DNA of 64,000 nucleotides from the NCBI GenBank assembly GCA_965206615.1, contig CBDBKI010000005.1:2170001-2234000 (forward strand), in the 5' to 3' direction. A program made the translations under genes and the position numbers. Positions 41,982 to 52,546 of the stretch are shown piece after piece (position 1 is the first letter of the stretch; every line of letters starts with the position of its first letter). The stretch comes from VXNE01 sp965206615. GTDB taxonomy: Bacteria; Pseudomonadota; Gammaproteobacteria; Pseudomonadales; Azotimanducaceae. Under the pieces are notes generated by a model that was given only the letters and a program-made list of their open reading frames with translations, did no database searches and was not told where the DNA came from.

Positions 41982-42020
41982 CCTGTCGGGAGTTTCGCGC
42001 CTGGCGAAATTTCCGACAGG
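41982..42020. terminator. Hairpin between convergent genes
   Basis: CCTGTCGGGAGTTTCGC pairs with GCGAAATTTCCGACAGG (with G-U pairs) around a short loop, between the crotonase and tannase stops. It contains the same GTTTCGC / GCGAAA core as the second repeat family. It probably functions as a bidirectional end for both transcripts, though it lacks a strong T-tract. Confidence 0.6.
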
Positions 42021-42035
42021 AGCGAAGTTCGCGCG

Positions 42036-43517
42036 CTAGCGACACTCGAAGTCCGCCGCGTTCTTCCCGGAACCTCCGACGTACTCCGCCCGGGTCGGGT
42101 GCGCACACAGCGGTCGGGCCCCGCTGCCGTCCGCAAACGCGGCGAGCAGGGTGTCCGGCGCCTCACCGCCGGCGTCCCAACGTTCCAGGGCGCTCAGGTA
42201 GTCCAGCGTCCAGGGTCCGGGGCCGCCCTGGCAGTGCAGCACGCCTGGCAGCATGAACAGGCGCACGTCCGCCCGGGCGGAAGGATCGCGGGCATAGACC
42301 TCGTCGATGTAGCCGATGGTGGCCAGGGCGGACAGCGCGGCGTCGGCCCAGCCGTGGTAGAGGAGCAGCTTGCCGCCGGCGCGGCGGAAGGCGTCGAGGT
42401 CTGGGTCCGTGGCGTCGATGGCTGCCGAAGCGGTCGCGGTCCGTGCTCGATAGCCGCGGAAGTCCATCCCCTCGTAGGTCCAGTCCGGGTCGTGCTCGAC
42501 GATGTACCGCATGTACCCGACGCCAAACGCGAAAGCCCGCGAAGGCAGTCCGGCCGGAGCCTCCCCGGGGACGCCGGTCAGCCATGTGGCCCAGCCCCGC
42601 GGTTGGTCCTCGCCGCCGAACGGCCAGCCCGGATGGACGGGGCCGTCTGCCGTGCGCGGGCCGGCGTAGATCGCGCGGATGGCATCGATCTTCGCGGGCG
42701 GCAGGTCGAGCGTGCCGGGGTCGAAGTCGCAGTCCCGGGGGTCGTTCAGGATGCCGTCCAGAAGTCCGTCCCGGGCATCGCATCGTGCGAGCACGGCCTC
42801 GCCCAGCAGCGTGAGGTCGTCCCGCCTGAGTACCGGGGCCGACAGGTCGTCGATGTCGGGATAGACGTGCATCGTGGCGTTCAGGAACGCGGCGGCGAGC
42901 CCGGCGAAATCGAACGCCGGGGCTCCGGAAACAATGGCGTCGAACTCGCTCGGATAGCGCTGGGCGAAGATCAGCCCCTGGCGGCCCCCGTTCGAACAGC
43001 CTGCGAAATAGGAGCGCTCGGGCGCCGCCGCGTAGTGCATCGCCGTGACGTGCTTCGATACCTGCGCGACCCGGTGCATGGCGAGGTGGCCGTAGTTGAC
43101 GATGCGCTCGAGGTTGTGGAGCGCCCAGGAAGCGTCGGTGCCGGCGCCCCGGTGGCCGGTATCGGTTCCCGCCGTGGCGTAGCCGCCCTCGAGCGCGCGC
43201 GCTAGCGGCTGGTTCTGGATGGAGCCTACGTAGCCGCCTCCTCCGCCCAGGAGGAACTTTCCGTTCCAGGTATCCGGCAGCCACAGCGAGAAGTTGATCT
43301 CCCGGTCGAGCCTCGCTGTGAGCTTGCAGTGATCCACCGGTTCGGTGAAGTGTTCGACCGCCGTCACGGTGAGATCGGGCAGCGCGAGTGTCCTGAGGGA
43401 CGCACTGGAGGGCGCGCAGGGGTCGTCGGTCGGCGCCGCTCCTGCCGCGGGCGCGTCTTCCGCGTGGACGGCGGCGCAGGCGAGCGCTATCGCTCCGGCC
43501 GCGAGAGGGAGTTTCAT
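42036..43517 (-). CDS. Tannase/feruloyl esterase family protein
   Basis: A 493-residue secreted esterase with signal peptide MKLPLAAGAIALACAAVHA. The nucleophile Ser lies in AGCSNGGRQGL, Asp in YHGWADAALSA and His in PGVLHCQGGPG; a calcium-site loop DARDGLLDGI is also visible. Cys pairs flanking the nucleophile and the catalytic His fit the family disulfide. It would hydrolyse ester bonds of plant or algal phenolics in the periplasm or outside. Confidence 0.92.
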   Translation of the reverse strand: MKLPLAAGAIALACAAVHAEDAPAAGAAPTDDPCAPSSASLRTLALPDLTVTAVEHFTEPVDHCKLTARLDREINFSLWLPDTWNGKFLLGGGGGYVGSIQNQPLARALEGGYATAGTDTGHRGAGTDASWALHNLERIVNYGHLAMHRVAQVSKHVTAMHYAAAPERSYFAGCSNGGRQGLIFAQRYPSEFDAIVSGAPAFDFAGLAAAFLNATMHVYPDIDDLSAPVLRRDDLTLLGEAVLARCDARDGLLDGILNDPRDCDFDPGTLDLPPAKIDAIRAIYAGPRTADGPVHPGWPFGGEDQPRGWATWLTGVPGEAPAGLPSRAFAFGVGYMRYIVEHDPDWTYEGMDFRGYRARTATASAAIDATDPDLDAFRRAGGKLLLYHGWADAALSALATIGYIDEVYARDPSARADVRLFMLPGVLHCQGGPGPWTLDYLSALERWDAGGEAPDTLLAAFADGSGARPLCAHPTRAEYVGGSGKNAADFECR

Positions 43518-43569
43518 GGATGGGCCTCCGGTCGAGTGACGGAGGCTGAAGTTTGCCCCAGATGCGTCC

Positions 43570-44787
43570 CTACATCATCGCCTGATCGGACTCTCCGCCC
43601 AGCAGCAGGCTGCCGGCGTTCTCGAACATCTTCGTCTGGGCGACTATGTGCTGGCAGGCGGTCTGGATATCGCGCAGGTGCCGGTCGAGCGGGTTCTTCC
43701 GCGTGTAGATGGCGCTGCTGCCGACGGTGTCGTAGAGCAGCGTGACCAGGCGGCGCGCGGCCTGGAAGGCGTTCGTACGCGACAGCCACGCGTCGGCGCG
43801 CTCTTCGAGCGTCAATGGCTCGCCCCGTTCGAGCTTCTGCCACTGGCGCTCAAGCGCGGTGAAGACGTAGCTGCGCGCGGCACCCAGGATCAGGTGCGCT
43901 TCGGCAACGGCGCTCTGGATCCGCGGGATGTCGCGGTAGGCGCGGCGCAGATTGCGTTCCTGCCCCTCGGAGAACAACCGGCGGCAGACGTCGAGGGTCT
44001 CGGCCGCGATGCCGAGAGGCACGCCGGCGGTCTTGCGCAGGAAATGGTCCGGCCGGGCCCAGATGGTGCCCGTACGGCGCGGCGGATCGAACAGGCTGAA
44101 GGAACGCTCCTCGGGTACGAAGAGGTCCGTGCAGCGGTAGTCGTTGCTGCCGGTACCCCTGAGCCCCGTGGTGTACCAGGTGTCCTCGATCTGGTAGTCG
44201 CCGGGGCGCCCGTACAGGATGCGCCAGAGCGGTCGTCCGGCCGCGTCGTGTGCTACTTCCCCGTCCTCTTCGAACACCGTGCATCCCGCGACGAGCCAGT
44301 CGCAGTGTCCGCAGCCGCTGCCGAACATCCACCGGCCGCTCATCCGATAGCCGCCCGCCACGCGATGCGCCTGGCCGGACGGGTAGACCCAGCCGGAAGT
44401 GGCCATGTCGAGCCGCGGGTACATGTCGCGGGCCACCGCGTCGTCGAGGTAGCCGGAGTAGATGCCGGAGTCGCACCAGATGAAGGAGCACCAGCCCACG
44501 GAGGCGTCCGCCCGGGACAGCGTCTCGATCACCTCGACCTGTTCCAGCGCCGTCATCTCGGGTCCGCCCCAGATTTTCGGCATGTTCATGCGCAGGATGC
44601 CGGCCTGACGCACTTCCTCCACGAGATCCGCGGGAAGGTTGCGCAGTTCGTCATATCGGGCGGCCAGGTCCCGCTCCCGGATGCGGTCCGCGAGCGCGCG
44701 GGCGTTGGCAAGGATTTCCTGCGCGGACATCGGTCGGCCGGCCTGCGGGTGGGGCAATGTCGGGGACGGTGTGTCGGCGTTGGGCAC
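43570..44787 (-). CDS. Acyl-CoA dehydrogenase-like flavin monooxygenase (HsaA-type)
   Basis: A 405-residue protein with the acyl-CoA dehydrogenase fold but the traits of group D flavin monooxygenases (HsaA/HpaB-like): SVGWCSFIWCDSGIYSGYLD, GRWMFGSGCGHCDWLVAGC, WYTTGLRGTGSNDY and a C-terminal SSAIYTRKNPLDRHLRDIQTACQH. It would use FADH2 from a partner reductase to hydroxylate an aromatic. No reductase is adjacent. GTG at 44787 has GGGAG at about 7 nt; an ATG at 44730 would remove 19 residues. Confidence 0.85.
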   Translation of the reverse strand: MPNADTPSPTLPHPQAGRPMSAQEILANARALADRIRERDLAARYDELRNLPADLVEEVRQAGILRMNMPKIWGGPEMTALEQVEVIETLSRADASVGWCSFIWCDSGIYSGYLDDAVARDMYPRLDMATSGWVYPSGQAHRVAGGYRMSGRWMFGSGCGHCDWLVAGCTVFEEDGEVAHDAAGRPLWRILYGRPGDYQIEDTWYTTGLRGTGSNDYRCTDLFVPEERSFSLFDPPRRTGTIWARPDHFLRKTAGVPLGIAAETLDVCRRLFSEGQERNLRRAYRDIPRIQSAVAEAHLILGAARSYVFTALERQWQKLERGEPLTLEERADAWLSRTNAFQAARRLVTLLYDTVGSSAIYTRKNPLDRHLRDIQTACQHIVAQTKMFENAGSLLLGGESDQAMM

Positions 44788-44828
44788 GTCGGTCTCCCTT
44801 TCCGGTCGTCAGGTCCTGACCCCGCATT

Positions 44829-44952
44829 GTAAGGGCGACCCTTGTGGTCGCCCGTCCCCGAAATCGCGGAACCTCGCCGTCAACGCGCAGTTTCGCGCCA
44901 GCGAAACTGCAACGCGACCTCCGGTCGCGCCGGGACGGGACAAGCCCGTCCC

Positions 44953-44956
<4 letters not shown>
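44829..44956. repeat. 128-bp composite palindromic element, copy 2
   Basis: Near-identical to 36754-36881: GTAAGGG-ended GGGCGACC / GGTCGCCC hairpin, CAGTTTCGC - GCCA - GCGAAACTG hairpin (44888-44909), GCGACC - TCC - GGTCGC, and a terminal GGGACGGG - ACAAG - CCCGTCCC - CTAC. The right end provides the TAG stop of ilvA. The change of GTA to TCC in the third loop leaves its stem intact. Confidence 0.92.
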
Positions 44957-46470
<1,514 letters not shown>

Positions 46471-46607
46471 CGGAGGGCGCTCGATGGGCGGTTGGCGCGG
46501 TTGGCGGCGCGCAATGATAGCGGCTGGGCCAGGGACCGGCATCCGCCGAGTGACGCGAGCCGCCGCCGCGGGTGGAGCGGCACCGGTGGTAGCCGCGCCT
46601 GACCATG

Positions 46608-46626
46608 CACGGGCGCTCAACGCCCG
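46608..46626. terminator. Candidate hairpin after the MAPEG gene
   Basis: ACGGGCG and ACGCCCGT form a short GC-rich stem in the gap between the MAPEG stop and the ilvA start, both on the minus strand. No T-tract follows, so it is a weak candidate. The remaining gap holds no gene. Confidence 0.35.
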
Positions 46627-46703
46627 TCAGGGCGCGCCGGCGGAGCCAGTATCGCTCTCGGACCCCGGCGCCAGGAGCCCCCCTCACACGGATCGGAGCC
46701 TGA

Positions 46704-47108
46704 TCAGGCCCAGATTCCGTACAACAGCGCGACGACGGTCACCAGGTACAGCAACCAGGTCAGGATGTTGCCGGCCGCCCGCGTCGGCGGCACGCCGTCG
46801 ACGACCTGCTGAATCCCGTGGGCATGCAGGATGCGCGCGAGGAACAGGACGCCGCCAATGGTGTGAAGGAGCCAAGGCGGAAACTGCAGCAGGGCCAGCA
46901 GCCCCATCCCGATCAGCAGGCCCGGCACGTACTCGATGTTGTTGCCGTGGGCGCGGATCGCGCGCTCGAGTTCCACGCTGTCTCCGCTGCCGACCCCGAC
47001 GCCGACCTTCGCCCGCACGCGGGTCACGTTCAGGCCCAGCAGCAGCATCAGGCCGAGGTTGAGCGCCGCCCAGAGCGCGATTGGGTACATTGCGCCTTCG
47101 TCCAGCAT
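46704..47108 (-). CDS. MAPEG family membrane protein
   Basis: A 134-residue four-helix membrane protein of the MAPEG family. The signature RAHGNNIEYVPGLLIGMGLL and the C-terminal GIQQVVDGVPPTRAAGNILTWLL match bacterial members that bind glutathione or related thiols. The ATG at 47108 has GGGAG about 7 nt upstream. Transferase or peroxidase activity is plausible but unproven for this branch. Confidence 0.9.
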   Translation of the reverse strand: MLDEGAMYPIALWAALNLGLMLLLGLNVTRVRAKVGVGVGSGDSVELERAIRAHGNNIEYVPGLLIGMGLLALLQFPPWLLHTIGGVLFLARILHAHGIQQVVDGVPPTRAAGNILTWLLYLVTVVALLYGIWA

Positions 47109-47347
47109 GTCTTGATCTCCCTGATTGCCGTGCGGCTGATCGATCCCTGTTCTCTCGAGACGCCGGTTGCCCTCTTCGAGCGCCCGGGCAACTTCAACCT
47201 TCGTAGAATGCCACAGACCGGGGGATGCCCGAGGGCGTGTCTCCGGTGCCCCCAAGGGCCTTGTTCGGGCGCCGCGCGCCGCCGCCGAGCGCTCCAGGAG
47301 GGAGCCCGGTGTGCCATAATCCAGCGTTTTCAACTTGGGGGCATGCC

Positions 47348-48625
47348 ATGAACCGACCCAACCTCATCGCGGACCCGGTTGCAGCGGTTGCCGAGACGGG
47401 TTCGTCCGCCTACGTGCCTCCGTTCCAACTGACGGAGGGGCAGCCACCCCCGTTCGCCGCGAACGGCGGTCTGTCCTACATGTCGTTCGATCGGGACGGG
47501 GATGCGGGCACCATCGCGGCGACGGAGGTGGCGCTCGCCCAGATCGCCGGGGGCGAGGGACAGGCGGTCATCGACATGATCGAGAACGCACCTCCCGGTC
47601 CCATCGAGACCAAGTGGGGGCCCGGGTTTCGTGAGTACTCCGAGTGCCTCGAGTACGTACGGGCGAACAACATCGAAGCCCCGGAAGGCGGCTTGGCCCT
47701 GCCGCTGCGTTATACGGTCTACGAGGAGCCCTCATACTCCATCGTTTCGTCCAACGCACTCTGGCGGGATCCGACACGGGCGGACGAGGCGAATGCAGTC
47801 CGCCAATACGAGCGGGACCACGGGCGGCGATGCCTCTATTTCCCCCAGGTGCTGCGCGACGCGCGACGCATGCAGGAGTACTACCCGGGCCTCTCGGCCT
47901 CGAGCGCCGAGTGCATGGACAAGCTGGGCGTGTCGCTGGCGCACTGCGAGTCCAAGTGCCGGAACTTCTACGACTCCGCGGAGGTGGAGCGCGTGTTCTA
48001 CCCGGAGATCGAGAAGCTCCTCCTGGAGTTCTTCCCGGGCGCGACGGACGCGCTGGTGTACAACCACGACGTCTTCGACAAGGACTACCAGGGCGATCGC
48101 ACGGAGGATCAGGACAACAAGAATCCGGGCGTGAATGCCGGCTACGCCAACCTCGTGCACAACGACCTCAACGACAACAGCGGCCGCGTGCGCTGCCGCG
48201 AGTTGCTGACCCACAACCTGCGGAACTTCGGGCGCGAGCAGCACTACACGGAGGCGGAGGCCGACGCGAAGATGTCGCGGCGGTTCATGTCCATCAACCT
48301 CGCCAAGCCGATGGAGACCGTGGGCCAGAACCCGTTCGTGTTGTGCGCATGGCCCTCGTTCGCGGATCAGCCGTATATCACCAACTACCGTATCTACGAC
48401 GACCGCGTCGGCGAGACTACGCGCTTCACCTATCGGCCGGACCACGAGTGGTACTGGATTCCCCAGCAGACGCCCACCGAGGTTTCGATGCTGAAGTGCT
48501 ACGACTCCGTCACGGACGGCTCCATGTCGCGCTGGTCCTTCCACACTGCCTGCGTCGACCCGACGGCACCGGACGACGCTCCGTGCCGCAAGAACGTGGT
48601 GGTCAGAACGTTCGTGTTCTTCTGA
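47348..48625 (+). CDS. CmcJ/NvfI family oxidoreductase, long form
   Basis: A 425-residue protein with the CmcJ/NvfI oxidase core: ALVYNHDVFDKDYQ, YANLVHNDLNDNSGRVRCREL, SRRFMSINLAKPMETVGQNPFVLCAW and a C-terminal LKCYDSVTDGSMSRWSFHTACVDP. The family is tied to hydroxylation or methoxylation of secondary metabolites such as cephamycin. Usual members are near 280-300 residues; here about 110 extra residues occur in the middle (FPQVLRDARRMQEYYPGLS to VERVFYPEIEKLLLEFFPG), so it is an unusual variant. No biosynthetic cluster surrounds it. Confidence 0.78.
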   Translation: MNRPNLIADPVAAVAETGSSAYVPPFQLTEGQPPPFAANGGLSYMSFDRDGDAGTIAATEVALAQIAGGEGQAVIDMIENAPPGPIETKWGPGFREYSECLEYVRANNIEAPEGGLALPLRYTVYEEPSYSIVSSNALWRDPTRADEANAVRQYERDHGRRCLYFPQVLRDARRMQEYYPGLSASSAECMDKLGVSLAHCESKCRNFYDSAEVERVFYPEIEKLLLEFFPGATDALVYNHDVFDKDYQGDRTEDQDNKNPGVNAGYANLVHNDLNDNSGRVRCRELLTHNLRNFGREQHYTEAEADAKMSRRFMSINLAKPMETVGQNPFVLCAWPSFADQPYITNYRIYDDRVGETTRFTYRPDHEWYWIPQQTPTEVSMLKCYDSVTDGSMSRWSFHTACVDPTAPDDAPCRKNVVVRTFVFF

Positions 48626-48682
48626 GGAGACGCGGTCGGCAGGAACCGGGCGCAGGAGCCACTGTAGTCCGCGGTCGCAGCG

Positions 48683-50089
48683 TCACAGCTGCGGCCGGTG
48701 CTGTGCCCACGGTCGCGCCCGCTCGAACGACGCCGCAGCGCGCAGCACTTGCGCATCGGCGCCGCGTCGGCCGACGATCTGCAGGCCGACCGGCAAGCCC
48801 GCCGGGGTGAACCCGCAAGGCACGCTCGCCGCCGGAAGACCGCTCATGTTGAACGGGTAGCAGAACTCCGACCAGCTGATCCAGTCCCAGGGATGCTCCG
48901 GCCAATGCGCCGGCTGCAGCCGGTCGGCCGGAAATGCGGCGACGCTCACGGCCGGCGTCAGCAACAGGTCCCAGTCCGCCATGAAGCGATGCTGGCGCTC
49001 CACGTACGCGAGCTTGCTGGCCCGCATCTCGATGTAGGCTTCCGCGGAATAGCCGGCGCCGGCACGGATGCAGGCGACCAGCCCGGGATCCATCTGCGCT
49101 TCCCAGCGATCGAGCAGGGGCGCGAGTCCCGTTTCGTGGACTGTCCAGAAGAACCTGCCGATTTCGGGTCCCTCGGCGCCCCAGGCCGGCACGACCTCCT
49201 CCACATTGCAGCCGAAGGACTCGAATGCGCGTGCGGCGGCGGCGACCAGGTCCGCCACCTCGGGGTCGACGCGAGCGTGGCCGAGGTCGGGGCTGAAGGC
49301 GATGCGGAGATCTGAGACATCCGTATCGAGGCCCGCCAGGTAGTCGACGCGCGGATCGGTCAGGCTCGTGTGATCGAACGGATGCGCGCCGGCGGTGGCG
49401 TTGAGGAACAGTGCCGCGTCCGCTACGGTCCGGGTCAGCGGACCCACGTGAGAGACGTTGTCGTTGTTGCGCACGGGGATGTGCGGCACGATGCCCCATG
49501 TCGGCTTCAGTCCGAACACACCGCTGAAATGCGCCGGCATGCGGATCGAGCCGGCGCCGTCGGAGCCCTGGTGCAGCGGTCCGAAGCCGCCGGCCGCGGC
49601 GGCCCCCGCACCGGCGGACGAGGCGCCGGCGTTGAGACCGTAGCCCCACGGATTGTGTGTCACGCCGGTGAGGGGACTGCGGCTGACACCGGTCCAGCCG
49701 AACTCCGGCGTGGTGGTCTTGCCGAGGATGACGGCGCCGGCCGCCTTGAGGCGCTCGGCGACAGGGGCGTCCGCTTCCGCGACCTGGCCGACCTGGGTGA
49801 GCGAACCCGCCTCCAGCGGATGCCCGGCGAGCTGGTGGAGGTCCTTGATCGTGACCGGTACACCGTGCAGCGGGCCGAGGTCTTCGCCCCGTGTCACCGC
49901 GCGCTCGGCGTCCCGTGCCATGTCCAACGCGAGTTCTGGCGTGAGGTGGGCGAACGCATTGACGCGACCGTTGTGGCGTTCGATGTGGTCCAGCACGGCG
50001 CGGACGACCTCGACCGGGGAGATGTCCCGGGTGCGGATGCGCGCGGCGAGTTCCGTCGCCGGTGCGAAGCAGAGGTTGTCGTTCGTCAT
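48683..50089 (-). CDS. Amidase (amidase-signature family)
   Basis: A 468-residue amidase with an intact Ser-cisSer-Lys triad: Lys82 in TIKDLHQLAG, the SS pair at 157-158 in GASSAGAG and Ser181 in SDGAGSIRMPA. The glycine-rich signature is slightly altered (AGAGAAAAGGF instead of GGSAAAVAAG), but the nucleophile loop is standard. Amide substrate unknown. It is divergent from neither neighbour in an operon-like way; the small PspB-like gene lies 43 bp upstream on the same strand. Confidence 0.92.
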   Translation of the reverse strand: MTNDNLCFAPATELAARIRTRDISPVEVVRAVLDHIERHNGRVNAFAHLTPELALDMARDAERAVTRGEDLGPLHGVPVTIKDLHQLAGHPLEAGSLTQVGQVAEADAPVAERLKAAGAVILGKTTTPEFGWTGVSRSPLTGVTHNPWGYGLNAGASSAGAGAAAAGGFGPLHQGSDGAGSIRMPAHFSGVFGLKPTWGIVPHIPVRNNDNVSHVGPLTRTVADAALFLNATAGAHPFDHTSLTDPRVDYLAGLDTDVSDLRIAFSPDLGHARVDPEVADLVAAAARAFESFGCNVEEVVPAWGAEGPEIGRFFWTVHETGLAPLLDRWEAQMDPGLVACIRAGAGYSAEAYIEMRASKLAYVERQHRFMADWDLLLTPAVSVAAFPADRLQPAHWPEHPWDWISWSEFCYPFNMSGLPAASVPCGFTPAGLPVGLQIVGRRGADAQVLRAAASFERARPWAQHRPQL

Positions 50090-50132
50090 CGCGCGGGGCG
50101 GGCCCTGAGGCAGGGGCAGGATCGCTGCACGT

Positions 50133-50369
50133 TCATTCTTTCAGACCCGCGATCTCGCGATCGAGCTGAGACCGCGGATCCGTGACGATCGCTTCCAGTG
50201 CGCGCACGCGGTCCTCGAGGTTCCCGCTCTCCTCGACGGCGGCAAGGCGTTCCTCCAGCTCCGCTATCCGGTCGCCGCCCGACACGAATCTCGACTTGGC
50301 GTAGATGCGATAGCCCTCCAGCAGGCACCCGCAAACCACCGCGAGGGCGACGAAGCTCCAGAATCCCAT
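50133..50369 (-). CDS. PspB-like small membrane protein with coiled coil
   Basis: A 78-residue protein: one transmembrane helix (WSFVALAVVCGCLLEGYRIYA) followed by a charged coiled coil (ELEERLAAVEE...LEDRVRALEAIVTD). The closing RVRALEAIVTD motif is the strongest match to PspB of the phage-shock response (RIQTLEAIL in E. coli). No pspA, pspC or pspF is near, so the assignment is to family only. It could sense envelope stress or act as an anchor. Confidence 0.7.
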   Translation of the reverse strand: MGFWSFVALAVVCGCLLEGYRIYAKSRFVSGGDRIAELEERLAAVEESGNLEDRVRALEAIVTDPRSQLDREIAGLKE

Positions 50370-50444
50370 GTGTACTTCTCCCTGGTTCCGTTGCGGGGAT
50401 CATATTGCAAACGCATTGGGGAAGGGCGGGCCTATACTCACGCC

Positions 50445-51437
50445 ATGAGCCGTGAGCCCGATCCCGTTGCCGTCTATCTCGATACGTTCGAGCGTCTGCG
50501 CGCCCGCAAGCGCTGGTCGACGGAGACCGCGACCCTTCGCTTTGTCGCGCTGACACTGGGCGCCGCCGGTGGGATGGTGGATTTCGACACGCTGGAGGAT
50601 GCGGCGGCGGGTTTGCGCAAGCGGGCCCGGTGGACCAGTCCCTTGCGATCCGAGATCCGATATGTCGTGGCGGCGATGATTCTGCGACGCGGGCTGGACC
50701 CGGGCGCAGTCCATCGCTGCGTCATGGAGACGCGCGATGCCTTCAAGGGACATCGCCTGCCGAGCCGCGGGACCGGTCCTACCCTGGCGGCGCTCGTGCT
50801 CGCCCTGCAGGGCGAGGGACGGCCGACGCCGGACGGCCATCTCGAACGGCTTGCCGCGATCTATCGCCGATGGCGCGCCGATCACTTCTGGCTCACCGGC
50901 GCCAATGACCTGCCCGCGGCGGCGCTCCACGCCGGCCGGGAGCGGGACGTGGGCATGCTGACCGCGGAGGTCGAACGGGCGTACGACCGGCTTGCGGAGC
51001 GGGGCTTTCGGTGTGGCGATGCGCTGCAGCTGGTCTCACACCTGTTGGCCGTCGACCCGAGGGGTGTGGACACGGGAGTTCAACGCTTCCGTCAAGTGGC
51101 CGAGTGCCTGCGACGCGCCGGCGAGCGCGTGCGGCCCGGACGGTATGACGAGATGGCGATACTCGCGCTGACGGAAGACGACGAAACCGGCGTGGTGGAC
51201 CGTGTCCTGGGCTACCGGGACCGGCTTCGGGGTGCGAAGCCGCGTCCGTCGAAGGAGGTCGCTTTCTCCCTCGCCGCCGGGATCGAGTTGGCCCGGGACA
51301 CCGATCGGGCCGGGGAACGCGGCGCCGGCGACCTCGCGGCGCTGCAGTCCATTCGTGCGATCCTCGATGCCCAGCAGGCTGCGATGGCTGGCGCCCTTGC
51401 GGCGAGCAGTGCAGCGGCACACTCGTCCGGAGGGTAG
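50445..51437 (+). CDS. DUF4003 family protein
   Basis: A 330-residue protein rich in helices, matching the pattern of DUF4003 proteins: an N-terminal LRFVALTLGAAGG, a C-rich GCFRCGDALQLVSHLLAVDP-like segment and RYDEMAILALTEDD. The family's function is not known. The long frame upstream (from 50370) overlaps the PspB-like promoter region and lacks homology, so ATG at 50445 is used. It is divergent from the PspB-like gene, 75 bp apart. Confidence 0.8.
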   Translation: MSREPDPVAVYLDTFERLRARKRWSTETATLRFVALTLGAAGGMVDFDTLEDAAAGLRKRARWTSPLRSEIRYVVAAMILRRGLDPGAVHRCVMETRDAFKGHRLPSRGTGPTLAALVLALQGEGRPTPDGHLERLAAIYRRWRADHFWLTGANDLPAAALHAGRERDVGMLTAEVERAYDRLAERGFRCGDALQLVSHLLAVDPRGVDTGVQRFRQVAECLRRAGERVRPGRYDEMAILALTEDDETGVVDRVLGYRDRLRGAKPRPSKEVAFSLAAGIELARDTDRAGERGAGDLAALQSIRAILDAQQAAMAGALAASSAAAHSSGG

Positions 51438-51513
51438 CAGGCGTGCGCCCGATGGAATCGTGCATTGGCTTGCGACATTGGCGGCTTGTTGGACTCCAGG
51501 ATGAGTTTCCCCC

Positions 51514-52518
51514 ATGAAGTTCGGTCTCCACTACGACCTGCGCAACCCGACGGGTTCCGGCCGGCGTACCCCCGATCTCTACCGCGATACGCTCGGGCAG
51601 ATCGAACTCGCGGAATCTCTCGGCTTCGACGACATCTGGCTGTCCGAGCATCACTTCGTGGAAGACGGATACCTGCCGTCGCTGCTGCCCTTCGCCGGAG
51701 CGGTCGCCGCCCGCACCCGGCGAGTGCACATCGGCACCAATATCCTGCTGATGCCGTTCCATCATCCCATCCGCATCGCCGAGGACTGCGCGGTCGTGGA
51801 CAACCTGTCGGACGGCCGCTTTCTCTTCGGCGCCGCCGTCGGTTACCGGCTGGAGGAGTTCGCCACGTTTGGAGTCGATCGCCGCCATCGGGGAGGGATC
51901 ACCGAGGAGGCGCTCCAGATCGTGCGCCGCTGCTGGACGGAGGACGAATTCGATTTCGAGGGCCGGCACTTCAGCTTCCGCGGTGTGCGATGCACGCCGA
52001 AACCGGTCCGCAAGGAGGGCATTCCGATCTGGGTGGGCGCCCATAGTCGCGCGGCCGTCCGGCGGGCGGCACGGCTCGGTGACGGGCTTCTTGGAGGCGG
52101 CCCGTTCGGACGCGCGGCCTACGTCGAGGCCCTCGCCGAGTACGGCAAGGATGCGGCGCACCCCCGCATCGCGTCGGCGGGGCGGTTCATCTTCTGCTCG
52201 AGGGAGCCGGCCAGGGACTGGTCGGTGCTCGCCGAGCACGCGCTCTACCAGATGCAGCGTTACGCGAAGTGGTTCTCCGAGGCCGGCGAGACGATCTTCG
52301 GACAACCGCCGCAGGACCTGCCCGAACTCGAGTCCCGCGGGATCTACCTGGTGGGCACGCCGGACGAGATCGTCGAGGCACTCCGGCGGGAACATGCCGC
52401 GGCCCCGTACGAGCGGTACTTCTTCTTTCCCATCTGGCCCGGCGTCGACGTCGAGATGGCCACGGGCAGCGTGCGGCTGTTCGCGGAGGAGGTGATGCCG
52501 GTGCTGCGGGATCTGTAG
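51514..52518 (+). CDS. LLM class flavin-dependent oxidoreductase
   Basis: A 334-residue luciferase-like enzyme. FDDIWLSEHHFVEDGYLPSLLP is the family's flavin-binding strand and SDGRFLFGAAVGYRLEEFATFGVDRRHRGGITEEALQIVRRCWTE the second signature. Substrate not inferable. Unlike the copy at 15664, it is not operonic with an aminotransferase. The stretch between 51438 and 51513 shows no gene. Confidence 0.88.
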   Translation: MKFGLHYDLRNPTGSGRRTPDLYRDTLGQIELAESLGFDDIWLSEHHFVEDGYLPSLLPFAGAVAARTRRVHIGTNILLMPFHHPIRIAEDCAVVDNLSDGRFLFGAAVGYRLEEFATFGVDRRHRGGITEEALQIVRRCWTEDEFDFEGRHFSFRGVRCTPKPVRKEGIPIWVGAHSRAAVRRAARLGDGLLGGGPFGRAAYVEALAEYGKDAAHPRIASAGRFIFCSREPARDWSVLAEHALYQMQRYAKWFSEAGETIFGQPPQDLPELESRGIYLVGTPDEIVEALRREHAAAPYERYFFFPIWPGVDVEMATGSVRLFAEEVMPVLRDL

Positions 52519-52546
52519 CCTGCGTCCGCTCGGCTCGGCGCGCCCG

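Noticed and set aside
41982..42020. Strong rho-independent terminator
   Set aside because: The stem is good but no T-tract follows; kept as a hairpin with moderate confidence.
42036..43517. Part of a complete aromatic degradation cluster with the hydratase at 30962 and HsaA-like gene at 43570
   Set aside because: No ring-cleavage dioxygenase, reductase or transporter links these scattered genes.
50133..50369. Phage-shock operon
   Set aside because: Only a PspB-like protein is present; pspA, pspC and pspF are absent from the neighbourhood.
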